28,643 nt of DNA from Purshia tridentata. Lineage: Eukaryota > Streptophyta > Magnoliopsida > Rosales > Rosaceae. Below, piece after piece: positions 20,090-28,643 of the stretch. The stretch lies in contig QANT01008740.1 of assembly GCA_003254885.1 (NCBI GenBank), forward strand, positions 1 through 28,643, given 5' to 3'. The notes beneath the pieces are model-generated. The model ran no database searches and was not told where the DNA came from. It saw only the letters and a list, made by a program, of their open reading frames with translations. Every line of letters starts with the position of its first letter. Within the stretch, counting starts at the first letter, position 1. The position numbers and the translations under genes are program-made.

Positions 20090-21520
20090 ATGAGATTCAG
20101 GAAGGGGAGTAAAGTGGAGGTACTAAGCAAAAAGGAGCTTCCATCAGGAGCATGGCGTTGCGCTCAGATAATCTCAGGCAATGGCCACACTTATAGTGTT
20201 AGGTATGATTGGACTCCTGGCATGGAAAGTCAGGCAGTTGGGCAGAGAGTCACAAGGAAGGCTATTAGGCCTTGCCCGCCGCCTGTTCTAGGTGCGGAGA
20301 GTTGGGCAGTTGGTGATGTAGCCGAGGTCTTTGATGATGGTTTCTGGAGAATGGCTAAGGTGTTGAAGTTTTTGGATGAAAATTACTACTTGGCTAGGCT
20401 ACTCGGATCTGGTGAGGAGTTTAGAGTCCACAAATCTAAGATCAGGGTGCGTCAATTTTGGAAAGATGGCAAATGGGCTGTGATCGGAAAGGTAAACTTC
20501 TATCTGAATCATATAGATTTTATGTATTTTTATCATTTTCTATTCTAGTTAAATCTTTTATAATATTTGCAGGCATTAGCTTTTTGTTACTCTCTCTCTC
20601 TCCCCCCTCCCTCCCCTAAGAAACATTAACGTTTTTATAATTTTTGTGTAGTATCCTTGCCTTTGATCTTTACTAATATTCTTTTTGGTTCCTCTTGACA
20701 GGGTCATGGGTCAGATTACTACAATCAGATGAGTTCTCAGGTCCCACAAATAAATGCAAGATTAAAGTTGCCTGCTGCAAATGGTTGTTTACCTCCTATG
20801 GACAACACCAGTTGTCAGGATTCACATATTGTCTCATCTAGATCATTAAAGAGAGCTTCTCCATATTGCTCTTTTAATATTGAAGCAAAACCCCCAAAGA
20901 TGAGAGCAATTGAGAGGGGTTGTGAGTGTCAACAATTTGTTACCGAGTTCCCATCTTCCTTGCTCAAAAAGGTAGATGCTGTTGCTTACCCACGAGAAAG
21001 TATGGGTGAAAAATACATGCATGCTTCCTTTATTAATCGTACAAATGGATGTTTAGAAAAGGAGAGGAGAAATTTAAATGGTGCTATTTCATGTTTTCTT
21101 GAAAGAAGCTCAGAAGTTAATGATAGTGATAGTGATAGTGATAGGGATAGCAATGCATGCTCTATTGGTAGTTGTAGTGCTATTAGTAACAGTTCAAATA
21201 AGTTGTCCGGTCATAATTTAGCAGGTACTAGTCAGGATGCAGATAGCCTTTGTAGTGATGCAGAATCTTTTTGTGGCTGTGGAGATGTGCAAGAAAAATT
21301 TTCCCTTCCTCTGAAAGAGGATGTAGCAGCCAGTATCCATAGGTTAGAGTTGCATGCTTATCGATGTACTCTGGTGACAATGCATGCTTCTGGGTCCTTA
21401 AGTTGGGAAAAAGAAGCGTTATTGACAAATCTTCGTATTTCACTTCACATTTCAAATGATGAACATTTGATGGAACTAAGGAACTTAATTTCTGCTGGAA
21501 CAAACTTTCATCTTAGTTAG
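20090..21520 (+). CDS. plant Tudor-like (Agenet) and ENT-domain protein
   Basis: Two exons, 20090-20491 and 20702-21520, give 406 aa (1221 nt). The ATG at 20090 starts MRFRKGSKVEVLS, the classic opening of an Agenet/Tudor-like module. Two such modules fill residues about 1-65 (KGSKVEVLSKKELPSGAWRC) and 68-125 (WAVGDVAEVFDDGFWRMAKV). A Ser-rich linker follows, with an acidic DSDSDSDRDS stretch coded by a hexamer repeat near 21120-21155. The C-terminus from about residue 340 matches an ENT (EMSY N-terminal) domain: IHRLELHAYRCTLVTMHA, then WEKEALLTNLRISLHIS. Agenet modules of this kind bind histone tails or RNA, and ENT is a helical dimerisation domain, so a nuclear chromatin-reader or adaptor role is inferred. 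The order (Agenet first, ENT last) is opposite to the EMSY-like EML1-4 proteins. It resembles the gene I recall as At4g32440. Confidence 0.88.
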
Positions 21521-21568
21521 ATTTTAATCTTTAGGATGTTCAATACTTGGCTTTATTGCCTTTTCTAA

Positions 21569-21975
21569 ATTGTAAGAAACAGGGGGAATTGCTACAATTT
21601 ATGGTGCTTATCTTCGTTCTACTCTGCATTGATTTAAACATGGAAAATTTGTACTCTGGAAATTATGTACTTTATCTTATAGAGAAGTGAATATTTTCAG
21701 GTTCACCATGGTTCTTCTGTCTTGTCAGCTGTTTATTATAATTTATTTTTACCAGTTGTTTTTTTCATTGTAAGAAACAGAGGATGAATTGGTACATTTT
21801 GCTGTGCTTATGTTAGTTGTCCAATCTGCAGTGATCTAAATATGTAAATTTGTACTTAAGTTTGTACTTTCTTTATCAGTTGAAATTTTGTACTTTATCT
21901 TATAAAGAAGTGAATTTTTTTGGCACCATGGTGCTGTCTTTTCAGCTGTCCTTGTAATTTATTTTTATCATTTAT
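21569..21975 (+). repeat. diverged tandem duplication of about 200 bp
   Basis: Copy 1 is about 21569-21766 and copy 2 about 21767-21975. Both begin ATTGTAAGAAACAG. Both contain GTACTTTATCTTATA(G/A)AGAAGTGAAT, then ACCATGGT, and both end near TAATTTATTTTTA. They lie just after the Tudor/ENT stop codon, probably in its 3'UTR or immediate flank. Confidence 0.8.
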
Positions 21976-22662
21976 TCCTCTTTGTGGAGGAAGAACAATT
22001 TCCTTTCAGTATTTAGCTAGTATTAAGCTTACTTGATCCCGATAGAATTTGCACCTATTAAGGAATCAATCCTCTTGGGCCCCATTTAATATTTTTTAAG
22101 GCAATTATGTGTTTACAGGATGAACATATGTTGTCATATGATTTTGGCTATAGGAAGTTACCTGTCTGCACTCTTGTTTTTTGACTAGATGAATTAAAAA
22201 ACTAAGTTCTCTATCTGATCTGGAAACAAGCATCACCATGCTCTACCCCATACATGCATGTACGGCTCAAGCACCAATTTTCTGTTCTGTCATGCACGAT
22301 TGGTTGAGTGAAATGGAATCGATATGTATGTGGATGATGTGTTGGTTTTGTACTGCATAACACATGGAATATGAAGTGTGGTTTTTGAAACCATAGATTA
22401 TCTTTTTTTCTTATTGACGTTGTGCTTATTATTCTCTCCAGTTTCTGTGTTCACTGTCATATTTAATGAATATCTTTTTGGATTTATAATAAAATAGCTT
22501 AGTTTCCTTGTTACCATGTGAATGCATACAGAGTACCATTTCATGAATCTTATTAATGAATCCCTGCATTTTCAGGGCCAAGGTTCGAGGCTTGCTTGCC
22601 TTGCTTCCAAAGGTCTAAAGATGATGCTGGGGTTTTCCATCTTAGCGTGTACAATGGCACAT

Positions 22663-22794
22663 GAAAATAATTATACCAATTTCTGGCAATATATTGTCAT
22701 ATGCAAAGAAAATCGGAGATTGTCATATGCTACAATATCTATATCTGATTTTCTTCATATTTGACAATCGCCAGAAAGTGGTATCATTATTTTC
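22663..22794. repeat. 132-nt near-perfect foldback (MITE or MIRNA-like hairpin)
   Basis: The left arm 22663-22714 starts GAAAATAATTATACC. The right arm 22747-22794, read in reverse complement, starts GAAAATAATGATACC. The arms then share TTTCTGGC, TGTCA and AAGAAAATC, with a 4-nt bulge and a few mismatches, around a loop of about 32 nt. The word ATTGTCATATGC from the left arm is repeated in the loop (22693-22704 and 22719-22730). No clear target-site duplication was seen. Confidence 0.7.
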
Positions 22795-24960
22795 TCTGGT
22801 TCTTTGTTGTGGTTCATTTTGGTCTGCTGGAAACTGTGGACACATCTTGTACCAAAGCAGAACGTGAACATTGAAAGGTTCCAAGACAAACTTGATGTAG
22901 TTTACCTGATATTTTGCTTGATGAATATCTCTATATGTTCTATTAACATTGCATTATTAGGTATTCTATTGCTTTAGATTGTTACCTATGTTATTTTAGT
23001 AAAATTTCCATATAGTTTTCAAAATTGGAATGCCTACAAAATCAATATTCTTTTTTATCTAATAGATGGGGGTTGATTGTGGAAACTTGAAACTACTTTG
23101 GAGTTTATATGATCCGTACCATCTGTTTTTTTTGAGACCCTATATGTGAGTACATTGTGGATTATTTCTGACGGAACTTAAATGGCTTAAAATTTGGCCT
23201 ATATAACCCCTATTTTTAAATTCGAGGACACAGTGTAAACTGTTGTGAAATATGTACTTTAGAATTGCTTTATGATTTGTGTGAATGATTAAAGCAATTT
23301 GAAGTTATATCCTTTCTATGAAAAACATGATAATTTGAAATGGAACTATGTATTGTTATTATGCTTGGATGTGGTCTTGTAATTTGTTGGAAATTTTCAA
23401 GAAGTTGTTCACATGTTCTGAGATTTTGATGAGAAACTAGATAAGAACAATTCTCCATGGAAAAAGAGTCTGTCAATTGATCAATAATGGTGTGGTTAGA
23501 GTGAAGGGAAGGGAGAAATTTCTGGCTTTGCAGCTCCTATCAATGATTGTCAATCCCATTTAACTAAGCCTTCGTCCCAACTACACAATATCATGCTTTA
23601 CAAGGTAATGCACACAAAACTTTGAATTTAATTTTCAATTCTCAGTAAAGTTAACGAATTGGTAGTGGTTGTGCTTTTCAAGGTTTGTACATATACGTGC
23701 TGTGTATCCCATGTATTCTGGTAGTGGTTGTGCTCTTTTACAAATTGAGTAATGGTTCAAAGAGGTTGCACAGAGGTTTCAAATTAATAAAATTGACTGG
23801 CAGCTCTACTTGCCTTCAAGCACGATGAACATGGTATGCCATCTCAGTTGCCATGTCAGTAGTCTCTAAAATAAATTTTTTATTGAACTCTATGTTCAAA
23901 TAGCTTTTTCTATTTTTTTTTTTTTGCTTTTCCCCTCATCTCTTATGATTGGTGATTTTGCTATGAGAGAATTTGAACTTCTGAGGTTTTTAAGTTATAC
24001 TATTCTGTTTGCCTTAACCCAAAAGGAGGCCAACAGAAATTTCACAATGTTTGGGTTACCACTTAGTGCAATAATTAGACTTACAAATTTGGTTTATATT
24101 TTTTAGATGGACAAGATCTTGCCTTTAGCTATAGAAATTTGGATTCTTCAAGCAATTCAAAGTCATATATGTTGGGGCTGTGCCAGGCTATTACTTTGAC
24201 TGATCTGAAGAGGAACTCAACTTTCTTCTTGCTGATATCAGTTTACAAGGAATATTTGATACCAGGTCCATCGCTTTCAGGAAATTGCTTAAAAGTGGTT
24301 GCAAAAGTTGAGACTTGAAATGCAGTTGCAGATCTTCAATTGATCGATTCTTTTCAGTTCATCATTTTTGTTATGGTAATATATTACCTCATGAAAGATA
24401 ATGTAAATGAGCAGTTTCTCTTTTCTTTCCCTTTTTGGGGGGGTAAACGAGCAGTCTGTAATCAGTCTTATGTTAATTTAAGTGGTGCTATTTGAAATAT
24501 GATAATTGCATTTGTACATTTGCATGAGGTTGGAAAGATAAAATTTCAGCAACAATTATAACAATCTTATTTTCCCTGTACCTGCACAAAGAGAGAAAAA
24601 TTTCAACTGATTGTTTGGATGCTGGTGCAATATTCTTGTCCCACTTAGGGCCAGTTTGGGATTGAGGTACTTTGGAAATAAGTTACTTAATTCTACAGCA
24701 AAACAGTTTTTGGTGTTTGGTTAAGTCTTAAAAGAGTTAGAGAGGAAGGCTTCTCTTCATTCCTAAAGAGGCGGTTGTTCCTTTTCCTCCGGATAAAGTA
24801 AATAGCAGAGCACGTACAAAGTAGTTATTTAATGATTCTACTGAGCTAGTGTCCCTTTCCACTCATACGAAATCCAAGCAATGAAGTTAGATCAAGGGGG
24901 CCAAAGCCCATAAGTAAAGGAATGTGAGATTCTGTAGTACGCAAGAGGGTTTGGTGGATA

Positions 24961-25082
24961 GGGATATTCTAAAATGACCCAATTGTTTGCTTTCTAACCT
25001 CCACATAAGAAGATTCAAAAAGCAAACAACAGTGGACATGTAGGATTTAGAAGAAAACAATTGAGTCTTCTAAGAATTTTCC
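24961..25082. mobile_element. MITE-like 122-bp element with TA flanks
   Basis: The ends are inverted repeats of about 45 nt: left 24961-25006, starting GGGATATTCTAAAATGACCC, and right 25038-25082, whose reverse complement starts GGAAAATTCTTAGAAGACTC. Both arms continue with CAATTGTTT and end in a CTACAT/CCACAT word. The element is bordered by TA at 24959-24960 and 25083-25084, as expected for a Tc1/mariner-type target site. TA is common by chance, so the superfamily call is tentative. Confidence 0.6.
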
Positions 25083-25451
25083 TAGTTGTGTACCTGAAAC
25101 CAGATTTATTTGCTGTTAGTTACCTTTAGAATCATTGGATTAATGGATTGGGGCACGGTTTATAAAATGGTAATTGCTCTTTTTATGGGGGTGAAATGTG
25201 AAGTCTTATGATTTGGTCCAAATGTAAGCGTTCATACTAGAGTAGTAAAAAAATTGATGCCGCTACAGCACAGAAATAGAATTTGCATTCAATATACTGG
25301 GTAAAACCGTAAGGTGTGTAAAGCCCAAATGTACGTACTAAGCTACTACAACCAACCCCAAATCTAAACAAGGAAACCAGAGAAAGATTCACAAGGTCTC
25401 AAATTTCTCGACAACAAATACACTCACAAAACTCAGAAACACAGGAGCACA

Positions 25452-27748
<2,297 letters not shown>

Positions 27749-28643
27749 AGCAGAGGCTATAGAGCTTTTGAAATGCGAAAAGATTTAGGGATTCGAAATC
27801 AAAGAGATGGAGTGAGGGGTTTGAATTGTAGGAAGCACAGTAGACTGATGAAGGGGGTGAGGGACTTTGGGCTTTTATACAAGTGCCACCGACCCCAGAA
27901 TCATCGGGTTCGACTTTTGTTCAACGCAATTTTCCTCGCCATTGGATCATAGTCCCGCTTGAATTTTCAGCTTGAATTTCGGCCTTACACTTGGCACCTA
28001 CAGTTAAAGCTGTTGACTTATATGGACTTTTTCCTTTGGTGGATCAGTAACCATGAGCCCCTGACCTTGAGGTCTCTTTTTTTAAAGCCCATAAAAGATG
28101 GGTACATGATCTACATTTAAAAAACGACAGCATATGAGGCATGCGCCTTTGAGCCTTTCATAGAACCAAAAAAAATAATAATAAAAGGAAAATGAGCCCA
28201 TCAACACCATGATACTAGTTTAAAATTTAAACTCCAATTTAATACACAAAAAGATTCTTAGTGAGTCAGTGGTACCACATATATAATATGACATCCATTT
28301 ATAATTTGACATGAATTCATTATTTGTATTAAAGTTTAAAATTATCAAATAAAACATATATGTAAATAAAAACATAATATCATATATTAGGTGTTTATAC
28401 AATAACAATGCTACACTTACTACATTTTATACCATAATTTACATGGCATTCATATATTAAACATTAAAAAAAAAAAATCTTTAAAATAAGAAAGTATCCT
28501 TCCAGTATAATAATAATAACATTATTAAGTTATACGGTTATACCATACACATGATATAATCATATAACTGCATCCTTCAATTTTTTTTTTCGGTTGGGAG
28601 ACTTGGCAAATAAAAAGGAGTAAAAGGTATGTACTGTAGAATA
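27749..28643. other. Ran leader, promoter and AT-rich upstream flank
   Basis: The pyrimidine-rich leader of Ran lies at about 27749-27845. Beyond the TATA box the DNA becomes extremely AT-rich (28200-28600). No gene is supported; the 62-codon frame at 28220-28408 is low-complexity. Confidence 0.6.
27873..27879 (-). promoter_or_regulatory. TATA box of the Ran gene
   Basis: TATAAAA on the minus strand, followed at once by GCCCAAAG, which resembles a site-II (TGGGCY) element of housekeeping promoters. Transcription would start near 27845, leaving a leader of about 100 nt. Confidence 0.5.

Larger units (their letters stand above)
21521..25451. other. long non-coding stretch between the Tudor/ENT and Ran genes
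   Basis: Nearly 4 kb with no supported coding region. It contains the Tudor/ENT 3'UTR, a tandem duplication (21569-21975), a foldback (22663-22794), a MITE-like hairpin (24961-25082) and, near 24650, the words GGGCCAGTTTGGGATTG that resemble one end of a hAT-type element. Small frames around 22522-22764 and 23924-24106 have no family resemblance. The Ran 3'UTR lies at the right edge. Confidence 0.55.

Noticed and set aside
22251..22262. Perfect palindrome TACATGCATGTA
   Set aside because: It is a single short palindrome containing an RY-like word, far from any promoter; expected by chance.
22522..24360. Possible extra exons after the Tudor/ENT gene
   Set aside because: The ENT domain is complete and followed by a stop at 21520; frames here are short and unrecognisable.

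Overview
The window is plant nuclear DNA from a eudicot, probably a rosid. It is AT-rich, its genes have many short introns with GT..AG borders, it carries a plant-type tRNA gene, and every protein belongs to a plant family. The two ambiguous-base spots (137-138 and 18787) sit in homopolymer runs and look like draft-assembly scars. I cannot name the species.

Layout from left to right: (1) 1-1428 is non-coding, with a C-tract scar and a probable DNA-transposon remnant. (2) 8246-1429, minus strand, is a 13-exon gene for a long SR-rich nuclear cyclophilin of the CYP95/CYP63 type (834 aa as assembled), with a 5'UTR intron and TATA box up to about 9130. (3) 10950-13223, plus strand, is a mitochondrial-type PPR protein with a complete DYW cytidine-deaminase domain and a Gln-rich tandem repeat; it resembles the MEF8/MEF8S group. 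(4) 14770-14697, minus strand, is tRNA-Val(AAC). (5) 14887-17707, plus strand, is a complete 10-exon DNMT2/TRDMT1 tRNA cytosine-38 methyltransferase (390 aa). (6) 20090-21520, plus strand, is a two-exon Agenet/Tudor-like plus ENT-domain protein (406 aa). (7) 21521-25451 is a long non-coding stretch with a tandem duplication, a near-perfect foldback and a MITE-like hairpin. (8) 27748-25452, minus strand, is an eight-exon Ran GTPase (220 aa), followed by AT-rich promoter-side DNA to 28643.

The exon models of the four multi-exon genes were built by joining splice borders by eye. All four give an open frame divisible by three and a protein of the expected family length, which supports them. Most of the genes are RNA- or nucleus-related housekeeping genes: splicing-associated cyclophilin, organelle RNA editing, tRNA methylation, chromatin reading and nuclear transport. 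They are not an operon-like system. The cyclophilin, PPR and Tudor/ENT genes match a neighbourhood I recall from Arabidopsis chromosome 4 (around At4g32420-At4g32450), with DNMT2 and the tRNA lying between.

The most interesting signal is the arrangement at 14.7-14.9 kb. A tRNA-Val(AAC) gene carrying C38, the substrate position known for animal DNMT2, lies head-to-head with DNMT2 itself, 116 bp from its start codon. One TATA-like box lies between them, and DNMT2 has an overlapping upstream ORF. Other notable items are a 111-nt frame-preserving intron in the PPR gene, an unusual active site in the cyclophilin and a 132-nt foldback at 22.7 kb.
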